Positions 42,703 to 51,572 of a DNA stretch of 56,101 nucleotides are shown here, in pieces (positions within the stretch are counted from its first letter, which is position 1; each line of letters begins with the position of its first letter). The notes below the pieces were generated by a model that worked only from the letters and a program-made list of their open reading frames with translations, was not told where the DNA came from and did not search any database. Source of the stretch: Chloroflexota bacterium. Lineage in GTDB: Bacteria; Chloroflexota; Limnocylindria; Limnocylindrales; CSP1-4. The stretch lies in the NCBI GenBank assembly GCA_003141455.1, contig PLMA01000038.1:57957-114057 (forward strand), read 5' to 3'. Made by a program: the position numbers and the translations under genes.

Positions 42703-44898
42703 TCAGGCGACGCGCGCGGTCGGCCGTGCCGCCGGGACGCTGTTCGAGGTCGATCGTTCGATCAGAGCCGCGATGTCGACCACCAGGCCGACCGTCCCGT
42801 CGGCCAGGACCGTGGCCCCGGCCAGGCCCATCCGCTCGCCGGTAAGCCTGCTGAGCGACTTGAGGACGATCTCGTGCTGGCCCACGAAGGCGTCCACGGC
42901 CAGCGCCATCTCTGCGTTTCGCGAGCGCACAACGACCAGGTTGACGAAGCCGCGATCGTCGGTCTCGAGCGGTCTCGGCGGATCGCCCAGGGCGCCGTCC
43001 AGTCGCTCGACCGGGATGACCCGATCGCGCAGGCTGAGGACGTTGTGGCCGCGCACGCGGCCGAGCGACCCAGGTTCGATTCGAAGCGTCTCGACGACGC
43101 CGGTCAACGGCAGCGCACAAACGCGTGGCCCCGACCGGACCAGCAGGGCGCCGATGATGGCGAGCGTCAGCGGGAGCGACAGCGAGATGCGTGTCCCTTC
43201 GCCGGGGACGCTGCTGACGTCGACCCAGCCACCGAGGTTCTCGATGTTGTTGCGGACCACGTCCAGCCCCACGCCGCGGCCCGATACCTCGCTGACGAAC
43301 TTGGATGTGGAGAAGCCCGGCGCGAAGATGATTCGCAGGGATTCGGCGTCGGTCAGGTTCTCGGCCGCCTCGCGGCTCATCATTCCCTTGTCGATCGCTG
43401 CCTGCCTCAGGGCGGCGGGGTCCATGCCGCGCCCATCGTCCTCGACGGTGATGAGGATCCGACCGTCGGCGTGGCGAGCCGCCAGGCGGACGGTCGCCGG
43501 CAACGGCTTGCCGAGGGCGCGACGCTCCTCGGGAGGCTCGATGCCGTGGTCCAGCGCGTTGCGAACCAGGTGGCTGAGCGGATCGCCCACTACCTCGAGC
43601 ACGGATCGGTCTAGCTCGGTCTCCTTGCCCTCGATGATGAGCTGGACCTCCTTGTGCAGCTGGGAATTGATGTCGCGCACGACGCGCGGGAAACGGTTGA
43701 AGACCGTATCGATCGGCAGCATGCGCAGGCCGGTGGCCTGATCCTGAAGCTGGCTGGCGATGCGGGCGAACTGCTGGGCGTCCTCGTCCGCTCGGCGGGC
43801 AAGAGGGTCGTCGCCCAGGCGAGCGGCAAGCTCCTGAGCGCTCTGGGCAAGGCGCGTCTTGTGGACGACCAGCTCGCCGACGAGGTCCATCAACTCGTCG
43901 AGCCGGGTGACGTCGATGCGGATCGTCTGCTGGGCCAGCTTGAGCTGGTCACCCGCGATGGATGCACGCGCAATCCGCTCAATGCCCGGGACCGGGATGG
44001 GGTCCTGGGGACGGTACACCTCGATACTGGGCGAACTCGCGGCCCCTTCCGCCCGCCCGCCTGCGAAGGGAGAGTCGATGGGGGCATCCGTGGCCGCCCC
44101 ACCCGGGGCGTCGGCCGGTGCGGCAACCACCTCGACTTCCACGACTTCCTCGATCGCCCCGAGGCGCGCGCGCATCTCGGAGAGCTCGAGCGGGCGGCCG
44201 CGGACCAGCATCGCCAGGAGCGTGGACCCTAGCTCGCTCTCGATCTCCCGGCGGTCCGGCGCCGAGGCGATGAGAATGCCCATCTCCTCGCACTCGATGA
44301 CCAGCTGGAGGAGCCGGACGGCCTGCCATTCACTCATCGGGTCGATCCGACAGACGACCAGCGAGCGTGGCTCGTAGCCGCCGGGCGCCTCCCAGAGGAG
44401 TCGGCGAATGAGTGGCGCGAAGGTCGAATCGGAAACGCCCGCCTCGTCGGCTGGCAGCGCGACTCGGTCGTTCGGCTCGGGCACCCCACGCCCCGGTGCT
44501 GCCGTGGCCGTGGACAGTAGCTCGCGCAGCCGGCCGGTCAGCGATTCCGGCGCGTCGGTTAGGGCCGATCCCTGCCGAACCTCCGCGACCAGGGTTCGAA
44601 GCACGTCGATGGTGGTCAGGAGGACGTCGGCAAATGGCTTGAGGTCGCGCAGCGTGCCACTGCGGAATGCTCCGAAGAGGTCCTCCATGGCATGTGTCAG
44701 TTCGGCCATGCGGCGGTGGCCGATCATGGCGGCGGAGCCCTTCAGGGTGTGCGCGGCCCGGAAGACCTCGTTCACCACACCCGGATCCAGGCCGTGCTCG
44801 AGCTCGAGCAGACCCCGCTCGATTTGCCCGATCTGCTCGAGTGACTCGTCGGTGAAGAGACGGTCGTCGCCCGGTTGCAGATCGAAGGTCAGGCGCAT
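42703..44898 (-). CDS. cheA: chemotaxis histidine kinase CheA
   Basis: 731 residues with five CheA regions. P1 Hpt carries His in FRAAHTLKGSAAMIGHRRMA. A divergent P2-like region (about 160-300) is followed by P3 dimerisation (IRIDVTRLDELMDLVGELVV). P4 is the ATPase (HLVRNALDHGIEPPEER, ITVEDDGRGMDP, SGRGVGLDVVRNNIENLGGW). P5 is CheW-like (ALPLTGVVETLRI to the end). CheA phosphorylates CheY and CheB in response to chemoreceptors. The ATG giving MRLTFDLQPGDD lies 4 bases after the cheW stop; the longer open frame runs antisense-like through cheW and is rejected. Confidence 0.95.
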   Translation of the reverse strand: MRLTFDLQPGDDRLFTDESLEQIGQIERGLLELEHGLDPGVVNEVFRAAHTLKGSAAMIGHRRMAELTHAMEDLFGAFRSGTLRDLKPFADVLLTTIDVLRTLVAEVRQGSALTDAPESLTGRLRELLSTATAAPGRGVPEPNDRVALPADEAGVSDSTFAPLIRRLLWEAPGGYEPRSLVVCRIDPMSEWQAVRLLQLVIECEEMGILIASAPDRREIESELGSTLLAMLVRGRPLELSEMRARLGAIEEVVEVEVVAAPADAPGGAATDAPIDSPFAGGRAEGAASSPSIEVYRPQDPIPVPGIERIARASIAGDQLKLAQQTIRIDVTRLDELMDLVGELVVHKTRLAQSAQELAARLGDDPLARRADEDAQQFARIASQLQDQATGLRMLPIDTVFNRFPRVVRDINSQLHKEVQLIIEGKETELDRSVLEVVGDPLSHLVRNALDHGIEPPEERRALGKPLPATVRLAARHADGRILITVEDDGRGMDPAALRQAAIDKGMMSREAAENLTDAESLRIIFAPGFSTSKFVSEVSGRGVGLDVVRNNIENLGGWVDVSSVPGEGTRISLSLPLTLAIIGALLVRSGPRVCALPLTGVVETLRIEPGSLGRVRGHNVLSLRDRVIPVERLDGALGDPPRPLETDDRGFVNLVVVRSRNAEMALAVDAFVGQHEIVLKSLSRLTGERMGLAGATVLADGTVGLVVDIAALIERSTSNSVPAARPTARVA

Positions 44899-44902
44899 GG
44901 TT

Positions 44903-45391
44903 CTACGCGGCTCCGGCGAGTGCCGTCCGCTCTTCGGCTCCGAACAGGCCGTCCAGGTCGAGGAGCAGGACGAGCCGGCCGCCGAGCTTTGCGATGCCTC
45001 GCAGGTACTCGGCGTCCGCACCGGAGGCGACCGCCGGCGTCTGCTCTATCGCGTCCGCGGGCACGAGGAGCACCTCCGAGACGCCGTCGACGATGAGCCC
45101 GACTCTGGTGGAGGGGCTCTCCGCGACCACGATCCGAGTCTCCTTGGTCGGCTCGACCTCGGGCATCCCGAATCTCGCCCGCAAGTCGACGACCGGGATG
45201 ATCCGGCCGCGGAGGTTGATCACGCCCTTCACGAAGCTTGGCGCTCGCGGGACCGGGGTGATCGGCTGGTGCCGGATGATCTCGAAGACCCTCGCGATAT
45301 CCAGGCCGTAGTGCTCGTCCGCGAGCTCGCAGACGACTATCTGCAGCTCGCCGGACTGGCCGCTGCCGCTGGACGTGGGCTCGTCGGCCAT
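44903..45391 (-). CDS. cheW: chemotaxis coupling protein CheW
   Basis: 162 residues, two SH3-like subdomains: IVVCELADEHYGLDIARVFE, PRAPSFVKGVINLRGRIIPV, VDLRARFGM, VGLIVDGVSEVLLV. It links chemoreceptors to CheA. The first ~14 residues are a flexible Gly/Ser tail. First gene of cheWA. The 89-bp gap before it holds a perfect sigma-28 -10 (GCCGATAA). Confidence 0.95.
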   Translation of the reverse strand: MADEPTSSGSGQSGELQIVVCELADEHYGLDIARVFEIIRHQPITPVPRAPSFVKGVINLRGRIIPVVDLRARFGMPEVEPTKETRIVVAESPSTRVGLIVDGVSEVLLVPADAIEQTPAVASGADAEYLRGIAKLGGRLVLLLDLDGLFGAEERTALAGAA

Positions 45392-45448
45392 TGCACGTTC
45401 CTCCTTACGTCACGCCGGACGCGGTCCGGCTGCGGACTCTCGTAGTAG

Positions 45449-45475
45449 TTATCGGCGCGATTCGCGTCTGGGTAA
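45449..45475 (-). promoter_or_regulatory. sigma-28 -10 element before cheW
   Basis: GCCGATAA on the minus strand (45449-45456) is an exact match to the FliA -10. The -35 position 14 bases away reads TTACC, a poor match. The leader to cheW would be about 50 bases. Confidence 0.5.
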
Positions 45476-45480
45476 GGCGC

Positions 45481-46707
45481 TCAGGAAGCGATAGCGGAGC
45501 GGTGAACCGTGGCCGTGGTTCGGTCCTTGGGGGCCGGCTGCGGCTCGGTTGATTCCTGCTCGTCGGCGGCACTCCACGCCGCCACCGAGGACGCGATCTG
45601 GTCCAGTGGCAGGACCTGGTCCGCCAGGCCTGCCGCGGTCACGGCTCCGGGCATCCCGTAGATCGTTGCCGTCGCGGCGTCCTGGGCGATGACCCTGCCC
45701 CCGTAGAGTTTCACGGCACGGGCACCGTCTCTTGCGTCGACGCCCATCCCGGTCAGGACCACGCACAGCAGCCGGTCGCGCCAGATCGGAGCGACCGACT
45801 GGAGGGTCACGTCCGCAGCCGGCCGCACGCCGTTGATGGGAAGCAAGCGAACGAGCCGGATGTGGCCGTTAGAGGTGCTGATCATGTGGCGATCTCCGGG
45901 CGCGACGAGAATCTCGCCCTCGACCAGCATGTCCTCCGACGTGGCTTCGGAGCAGCGAAGCGTCCCTGCTGAGTCCAGGCGAGCTGCAAGCGATGCGGTG
46001 AAGCCGGCCGGCATGTGCTGGACGATGGCAACCGCTGCGCCCAGGGTCGAGGGCAGGCCCCTGACCAGGACGTTCAGGGCGCTCGGACCGCCGGTCGAAG
46101 ACGCCACCACGACGAGTCGTCGAGCGGCGATGCGCGGTGTATTACGACGCCGGCTGGCAGCCTCGGTGGCCGGGAGATCGCAGAGCCGCGTAGCCGCTCC
46201 CGCGTCCGGCGGCCGGATTGCGGCCGGCGTGGCGATCCGGGCGTTGGGCTTGGCCCGAGTCAGGTTGTTGACCGCAATCTGGCAGTGCCGCAGGAACGCG
46301 GCTTCGGTCATTGCGGCGGCGGCCTCGATCTTCCGAACGAGCTCGTCGCCCACCAGGGCGATGTCGAGGGAGAGAGGGCCGGAGGGCTTGGGGACGAAGT
46401 CGATCGCCCCGTTCTCGAGGGCGTCGAGGGTCAGCCTGGCGTTTGCGGTCGTTCTGCTCGACAGCATGACCACGCGAGTCGGCGTCTCGATCATGAGCCG
46501 CTTGAGCATGGCCAGCCCATCGAGGACGGCCATCTCGACGTCGAGGGTGATGACGTCGGGTCGGAGTTCGCGGGCGAGCTGCAGGCCCTCCTCGCCGTTT
46601 GACGCGGCGCCCACGAGTTCGAGCGAGGGGATCCCGCTCAACAGGCGGCTGAGGGTATGCCGCAAGAACGCCGAGTCGTCCACGATCAGGACGCGGGTTC
46701 GGGCCAT
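45481..46707 (-). CDS. cheB: protein-glutamate methylesterase CheB
   Basis: 408 residues. Receiver domain (VLIVDDSAFLRHTLSRLLSG; Asp in VITLDVEMAVLDGLAMLKRL; Lys in DFVPKPSG), linker, and methylesterase domain with catalytic Ser in VVVASSTGGPSALN, His in VQHMPAGFT and Asp in LTGMGVDARDGARAV. It removes methyl groups from chemoreceptors when phosphorylated by CheA. The ATG giving MARTRVLIVDD lies 17 bases after the cheY stop; an upstream extension overlaps cheY antisense-like and is rejected. Confidence 0.95.
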   Translation of the reverse strand: MARTRVLIVDDSAFLRHTLSRLLSGIPSLELVGAASNGEEGLQLARELRPDVITLDVEMAVLDGLAMLKRLMIETPTRVVMLSSRTTANARLTLDALENGAIDFVPKPSGPLSLDIALVGDELVRKIEAAAAMTEAAFLRHCQIAVNNLTRAKPNARIATPAAIRPPDAGAATRLCDLPATEAASRRRNTPRIAARRLVVVASSTGGPSALNVLVRGLPSTLGAAVAIVQHMPAGFTASLAARLDSAGTLRCSEATSEDMLVEGEILVAPGDRHMISTSNGHIRLVRLLPINGVRPAADVTLQSVAPIWRDRLLCVVLTGMGVDARDGARAVKLYGGRVIAQDAATATIYGMPGAVTAAGLADQVLPLDQIASSVAAWSAADEQESTEPQPAPKDRTTATVHRSAIAS

Positions 46708-46724
46708 GGTGGCGGCCGGGTGCG

Positions 46725-47084
46725 CTATGCGACCAGGAGTCTGTTGACGGCGGCCAGGACGCGGCCCGGGGCAAACGGCTTCACCACGAAATCGCGGGCG
46801 CCGCGCTTGATCGCGTCCATCACTATCGATTGCTGGCCCAACGCTGTCAGCATGGCGACTCGCGCCTGGGGGTCCTGCAGGCGTATCGCGGCAAGTGCCT
46901 CCAGACCATCCATCTCGGGCATCGTGATGTCCATGAGGACGCAATCCGGTCGCTCGCGCAGGTAGGTTTCGACGGCCAGCCGTCCATTCTCGGCCTCGAT
47001 GACCTCATGGCCGGCCTCGGCGAGTAGCTTGGCCGCGCGTAGACGCATAAAGGCTGCGTCGTCGACGACGAGGATTTTGGCCAT
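46725..47084 (-). CDS. cheY: chemotaxis response regulator CheY
   Basis: 119 residues, a single receiver: KILVVDDAAFMRLRAAKLLA, Asp in DCVLMDITMPEMDGLEALAA, Thr in VAMLTALGQ and Lys in DFVVKPFAPGRV. It would carry the CheA signal to a motor. Fits between cheD and cheB in the cheC-cheD-cheY-cheB operon. Confidence 0.94.
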   Translation of the reverse strand: MAKILVVDDAAFMRLRAAKLLAEAGHEVIEAENGRLAVETYLRERPDCVLMDITMPEMDGLEALAAIRLQDPQARVAMLTALGQQSIVMDAIKRGARDFVVKPFAPGRVLAAVNRLLVA

Positions 47085-47111
47085 CGCGAGGTGCTCCTGA
47101 TGCTTGTGCTG

Positions 47112-47597
47112 CTACAGCTCGGTGATTGTTGACAGGCTCTTGACGATGAATCGGCCGTCTCCGACCTCGAGCTGGACGGTTCGGCCGGCGGTGCCTCCGA
47201 GCGCACCGGCGGTCAGACGGAGGCCGCGCTCAGCGAGGCCGGCCTGCATCATTTCCGCATTTCGTGTGCCGATGGCGAGTCCGCCGCCGATCGCCAGCAT
47301 CGAAGCGGCGCCCGCGGCCTTCAGGATGATGCGACTCGACGCGGCTCCTCTGGCCTCGAGGGCCTTGAGGAAGTTGTCGAGGCCGCCGTCGATGAACTTG
47401 ACCGGTCCGCTGCCGTTCGACGGCCCGCTCGGCAGCATGAAATGTGCGAGCCCGCCGACCCGGCTGCTTGGATCCCACGCCGCCAGCGCGACGCACGAAC
47501 CCAGTCCGTAGGCGACCAGGCTCGAGTCGGGGCTGGAGCTGAAGACCATCTCGCCGATGCTCGCGACCAGCAACGTCGGCGTTACGGTGGCGGTCAT
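47112..47597 (-). CDS. cheD: chemoreceptor glutamine deamidase CheD
   Basis: 161 residues. The catalytic Cys-His-Thr set is visible: Cys in YGLGSCVALAAWD, His in GGLAHFMLPSG, and Thr further on. It deamidates receptor glutamines and pairs with CheC. The ATG overlaps the cheC stop (ATGA), an arrangement that mirrors the CheC-CheD protein interaction. Confidence 0.93.
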   Translation of the reverse strand: MTATVTPTLLVASIGEMVFSSSPDSSLVAYGLGSCVALAAWDPSSRVGGLAHFMLPSGPSNGSGPVKFIDGGLDNFLKALEARGAASSRIILKAAGAASMLAIGGGLAIGTRNAEMMQAGLAERGLRLTAGALGGTAGRTVQLEVGDGRFIVKSLSTITEL

Positions 47598-48241
47598 ATG
47601 CCGATCGCTCCGAGGGCATCCAGTAGGACCGGGAGACTGTCGGGGCGGGGCAGCACGAGGAGCGTTCCGTCGATCTCGCGGCCGCCTTCAGTGAAGGTGG
47701 TTCTGGCGGCGAGCACCTGGTCGACGGTGCTCATCAGGTCCATCAGGACCCCGTCGAGGATGGCGCCGGCCATCTCGATCACGATTTGCGGCGGGGTCGG
47801 CTGGACCGGCTCGTGGAGATGCATTCCGAGCTCGTTGAGGAAGGCCGAGATCGTGACGTTGCCTGCCTCCTGCACGGCGGAGAGCTCGAGCTCATCGAAG
47901 ATCAACGGATCGCTCGGGGCCCCCGCCGGCGACTCGCCGGGTCCGAGCAGGCCCGTCAGAAGGATCTGGGCCAGGCGGTGGGCATCGGTGGGCGAGAGAA
48001 GCAGCAGGGCGTGGCCCTGGAGCGAGCCCTTGACGCCGACGTATACGGCCGCGACCACGGCTTCCGGACCGCCGGCCATGGCGACGACGTCGGCGGCCGA
48101 GCAGCGACGGAGCATGGGCGTCTTGACTACGATGGCCTGACCGCTCATCGAGGCCAGAGCCTCGCCGGCCCGCTGCATCGCCCGCGAGAACGTGCTCGCG
48201 ACGACGGTCTCGCCGGCTTCCGATAGAGCCAATGTTGTCAC
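47594..48241 (-). CDS. cheC: CheY-P phosphatase CheC
   Basis: 215 residues, alpha/beta CheC/FliN-like fold. One clear phosphatase motif (S-x3-E-x2-N, in SAVQEAGN, with Pro about 20 residues on) is present. The other helix (AGEALASMSGQA) does not carry an obvious second Glu-Asn pair. CheC dephosphorylates CheY-P and is stimulated by CheD. The GTG at 48241 gives VTTLALSEAGE; the frame is open upstream but the added residues look non-coding. First gene of the che operon. Confidence 0.85.
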   Translation of the reverse strand: MTTLALSEAGETVVASTFSRAMQRAGEALASMSGQAIVVKTPMLRRCSAADVVAMAGGPEAVVAAVYVGVKGSLQGHALLLLSPTDAHRLAQILLTGLLGPGESPAGAPSDPLIFDELELSAVQEAGNVTISAFLNELGMHLHEPVQPTPPQIVIEMAGAILDGVLMDLMSTVDQVLAARTTFTEGGREIDGTLLVLPRPDSLPVLLDALGAIGI

Positions 48242-48335
48242 GGGGTGCCGCTTTCGTGGGCAGTGGTTTGGCGAGCCACGTACAAAGTCCTCAGCGCCGC
48301 TTGCCGCGGCAGGCACAACCGTTCTCTGGTCGGGG

Positions 48336-48363
48336 GCATCGGTCGGGCGAGGGCGCGACTTGA
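48336..48363 (-). promoter_or_regulatory. sigma-28-like promoter for cheC
   Basis: On the minus strand TCAAG-N15-ACCGATGC, close to consensus but with a 15-base spacer and two to three -10 mismatches. It would start a transcript about 88 bases before the cheC GTG. Confidence 0.4.
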
Positions 48364-48429
48364 ACAGTACGAGAGGCCGTTGCGCCTCATGACGGCTCGT
48401 GGAGCCTTCGGCGCGGGAGGCCGAGCGAC

Positions 48430-49125
48430 TCAGGCGGATGGATCGAGGAGACCGAGCTTGAAGGCCATGATGGCGGCCTGCGTTCGGTCCACAGCTCGCA
48501 GCTTCCAGATGATGTTCTGGACGTGCTTCTTCACCGTGTCCTCGGTGATCGAGAGGCGGCCACCGATCTCCTTGTTGGTCAGGCCCTCGGCGACGAGGAG
48601 GAGGACGTCGTGCTCGCGCGGTGTCAGGGCGTACTGCTCGGCTCGTTGGCGGGCCGATTCGCCCGACTGTGCGGCTTGGCCCCGTGTCGCCAGGGCCTCC
48701 CGCAGCAGCTGCGGTTCCACCGCCAGCTGGCCGTCTGCCACGCTACGGAGCGTCTGAATGACCTCCGCGGTGCTCGCATCCTTGAGGAGGTAGCCCGAGG
48801 CGCCGCGACGGATCGCCTCCAGCACGTAGTGGTGATCGTCGTACAGGGTCACGATAATGACGGCGATCCGCGAGTTGGCCGCCTTGAGTCTCTCCAGGCA
48901 GGCCAGCCCATCCATTCCGGGCATGCGGATGTCGAGCATGACCACGTCGGGCTGGAGACTCTGCGCGAGACTCAGGCCGGTCTGGCAGGAATCGCCCTCG
49001 CCGACGACTTCTATCCAGTCGGCCGCGGAGAGCATCGCACGGAGACCGCGGCGAGCCATCTCGTGATCGTCGATGAGGAGTACGCGCGTGCGCTCGTTCA
49101 CGTTCTGCCCTCCGCTTTCCGTCAT
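48430..49125 (-). CDS. NarL/FixJ-type response regulator
   Basis: 231 residues. Receiver (VLLIDDHEMARRGLRAMLSA; Asp in DVVMLDIRMPGMDGLACLER; Thr/Lys in IIVTLYDD and GYLLKDAS), then LuxR-type helix-turn-helix (LTPREHDVLLLVAEGLTNKE, IGGRLSITEDTVKKHVQNII). It is co-transcribed with the sensor kinase just upstream, with a 4-base ATGA overlap. Target genes unknown; the adjacent divergent ABC export operon is a candidate. Confidence 0.92.
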   Translation of the reverse strand: MTESGGQNVNERTRVLLIDDHEMARRGLRAMLSAADWIEVVGEGDSCQTGLSLAQSLQPDVVMLDIRMPGMDGLACLERLKAANSRIAVIIVTLYDDHHYVLEAIRRGASGYLLKDASTAEVIQTLRSVADGQLAVEPQLLREALATRGQAAQSGESARQRAEQYALTPREHDVLLLVAEGLTNKEIGGRLSITEDTVKKHVQNIIWKLRAVDRTQAAIMAFKLGLLDPSA

Positions 49126-50498
49126 GATGCGCGGCCTGCTCGGGTGCTCACATGCCGGGCGATCGGTATCGAGATTCTGACCACGGTTCCGGAGCCGGGC
49201 CGGCTCCGGACCGAGGCGGCTCCGCCGAGCCAGCGCGCCTGTCTGTTGATGCCGAGCAGGCCCAGGCCGCCGCGGGCTCGCCGGCGCTCCGCCGCTGCCG
49301 GATCGAACCCCTGGCCGTCGTCCTGCACAGTCACGATCGCTCGTCCCCGCGTCACCTTGAGCTCGGCGCGAACGGAGCGGGCCTGCGAGTGCCTCACGGC
49401 GTTCGTCAGCGCCTCGACGCTCATTCCGTAGAGCGCCTGCTCGACCCAGTCATCGAGTCGCGGAAGATCGCCTTCGAATGTCATGTCCATGCCCGACTCT
49501 GCCGCGAGTGCCGACATCCGGGTGCTGATGGCGTGGGCGAGGCCGAGTTCTTCGATGCCCGGCGGGACCAGATCGGCCAGGACCGTGCGGACCTCCTTGA
49601 TGGCAACGACGAGGCGGTCCGAGGCGGACTCGAGATAGCTCTCCACCGACTCACCGGGATGCTGCGTGGCGAGCGCTCGCGCGGCGTCGAGGAAGCGGAA
49701 AGCGCTCACCATCGACTGCGCAGCCGTGTCGTGGATCTGGTGGGCGATGCGCGCTCGCTCGAACTCGCTTGCCCGGAGGATCTGGCGAGCCAGGCGGTCC
49801 AGGCGCCGTTGGTTGCGCTCGAGTTCGCGGCGCTGCCGCAGAGAGTCGCGGTACAGCTCGTAGAACTCCTCCGCCGTGGCCACGATCTGCGCCAGGGCCG
49901 CAGTCGCCGTCCGCCGCCAGTCGGAGCCGCGCAACCGCTGCTGAATCTGCCACTCCAGGAGCAGGGCGGGGTCCCGCAGTATGCGCGCCGCCTCGAGGGC
50001 CGCCCGACCGTTCGGGGGCGGCGACTGACGGGCGGCCCGTCGCAGGGCCTCCGGCGCGACTCGCGTTCTGTCGGCGACGGTGGCCGCGTCTCGGGGCTTG
50101 GGCGGGCCGACCCGCATGATCGCCGCAGTGACGCGCGATCCCCGTGGGGCCGGGAAGCCGAGAAGCCGGCCGCCCGCCTGGCAGCGGTCGTGGGCGGCGC
50201 GCCCCGTGGCTAGTACGCGCGCCGCGAGTCCCTCCGAACAGCGTCGGCAAAACTCGACGCCCACGTCGGTGGAGCAGATCGTCGCACAGAATGGCTCGCC
50301 GTCCTCCCAGCCGGAGACGAAGGCCACGGCGGGCAGATCCGGGCCGGCCGGCCGGCGCGCCATCTCCGTTGCCACGTTGGCAGTCCGGGCTTGCGGCTCG
50401 TTCGGCAGCGAGACGAGACCAGTCCGCCCGGCTGTGCCGTCCAAGCGCGCCCAGAGCTCGGCACCGCCGAGATGACGGGCCACGTTTCGTTCTTCCAT
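49122..50498 (-). CDS. NarX-like sensor kinase with Cys-rich PocR-like N-terminus
   Basis: 458 residues, no membrane helix seen. The N-terminal ~115 residues contain CATIC, EFCRRC and HDRCQAG (Cys71, 75, 84, 87, 106; His103), like the PocR sensory fold, which can hold a metal, cluster or small ligand. A helical linker follows, then HisKA_3 with RIAHQIHDTAAQ (His256) and an HATPase domain (ALTNAVRHSQARSV, VQDDGQGFDPA, GGLGLLGI, GSGTVVRISIP). Cytoplasmic redox or ligand sensing is inference. Partner of the NarL-type regulator downstream. Confidence 0.85.
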   Translation of the reverse strand: MEERNVARHLGGAELWARLDGTAGRTGLVSLPNEPQARTANVATEMARRPAGPDLPAVAFVSGWEDGEPFCATICSTDVGVEFCRRCSEGLAARVLATGRAAHDRCQAGGRLLGFPAPRGSRVTAAIMRVGPPKPRDAATVADRTRVAPEALRRAARQSPPPNGRAALEAARILRDPALLLEWQIQQRLRGSDWRRTATAALAQIVATAEEFYELYRDSLRQRRELERNQRRLDRLARQILRASEFERARIAHQIHDTAAQSMVSAFRFLDAARALATQHPGESVESYLESASDRLVVAIKEVRTVLADLVPPGIEELGLAHAISTRMSALAAESGMDMTFEGDLPRLDDWVEQALYGMSVEALTNAVRHSQARSVRAELKVTRGRAIVTVQDDGQGFDPAAAERRRARGGLGLLGINRQARWLGGAASVRSRPGSGTVVRISIPIARHVSTRAGRAS

Positions 50499-50651
50499 CG
50501 TGGCGCCAGTGTAGGTCGGGCGATGGGCACGCGGAGCCCGAAAACCTGAGGCGGAGCGCGCCTAGCCCCGGCCTGGCAAGCTACGGAGCGCGCACCGCCT
50601 CGGCCGGGTATCATGGCCTCTCGACTCTCTCAGGGGGCATGAGCCAGTCTG

Positions 50652-51572
50652 ATGTCGCTCATAGAGACCGCGAGTCTCACCAAGGATTACGGACCGGTCA
50701 AGGCGCTGGCCGGTCTCGACCTGCGCGTGGAACCGGGCGTCATCGGCCTAGTAGGAGCGAACGGGGCCGGCAAGAGCACGCTGCTCAAGATCCTGCTCGG
50801 CCTGTTGGCGCCTACGAGCGGCAGCGCATCGGTTCTGGGCATGGACATCGGTACCGAGGCCGGCGAGATCCGCAAGGTCGTGGGCTACATGCCCGAACAC
50901 GACTGCCTTCCGCCCGACGTGGGTGCGACCGAGTTCGTCACTCACATGGCCCGAATCTCCGGACTGCCGCGGACCGCCGCCCGCGAGAGGACCGCCGAGG
51001 TGCTGCGCCACGTGGGCTTGTACGAGGAGCGCTACCGGCAGATCGGCGGCTACTCCACCGGCATGAAACAGCGCGTCAAGCTGGCTCAAGCCCTGGCTCA
51101 CGATCCCAAGTTGCTGCTGCTCGACGAGCCGACGAACGGCCTGGATCCCACCGGCCGCGACGAGATGCTGGACCTGATCAAGCGTACCGGCACCGATTTC
51201 GGCATCTCGGTCGTCGTGGCGTCGCACCTGCTGGGCGAGATCGAGCAGGTGTGCACCTACCTGCTGGCCATCGATGCGGGCCGCTTGCTCCAGTCGGCCC
51301 CGATTTCGACCTTCACCCAGCGGACGCCCGTGCTGGCCGTCGAGGTCGAGGAGGGCGCCGACCGACTGGCCGCCGCCCTTGCCGGGCGCGGTTTCCAGGC
51401 CCGGCAGGACGGTGCCTGCGTCCTGCTCGCGCTGGAGGACGAGAGCCTGTACGACGCGATCCGAGATTCCGTGGCGGAACTCAGTCTTCCGCTCGTGCGG
51501 ATCCAGCAGGAGAGGCGGCGCCTGGAGGACATTTTCCGCGACGACGCCCCGTCCGCCGGAGGTGTCCAGTGA
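50652..51572 (+). CDS. ABC exporter ATP-binding protein 1
   Basis: 306 residues. Walker A GANGAGKST, signature region GGYSTGMKQRVKLAQAL, Walker B LLLLDEPTNGLD, H-loop ASHLLGEI, and a C-terminal domain of ~90 residues. First gene of a four-gene operon with alternating ATPase and permease, each coupled to the next by GTGA or ATGA overlaps. The ATG is 14 bases after aggggg, a long spacing. Confidence 0.92.
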   Translation: MSLIETASLTKDYGPVKALAGLDLRVEPGVIGLVGANGAGKSTLLKILLGLLAPTSGSASVLGMDIGTEAGEIRKVVGYMPEHDCLPPDVGATEFVTHMARISGLPRTAARERTAEVLRHVGLYEERYRQIGGYSTGMKQRVKLAQALAHDPKLLLLDEPTNGLDPTGRDEMLDLIKRTGTDFGISVVVASHLLGEIEQVCTYLLAIDAGRLLQSAPISTFTQRTPVLAVEVEEGADRLAAALAGRGFQARQDGACVLLALEDESLYDAIRDSVAELSLPLVRIQQERRRLEDIFRDDAPSAGGVQ

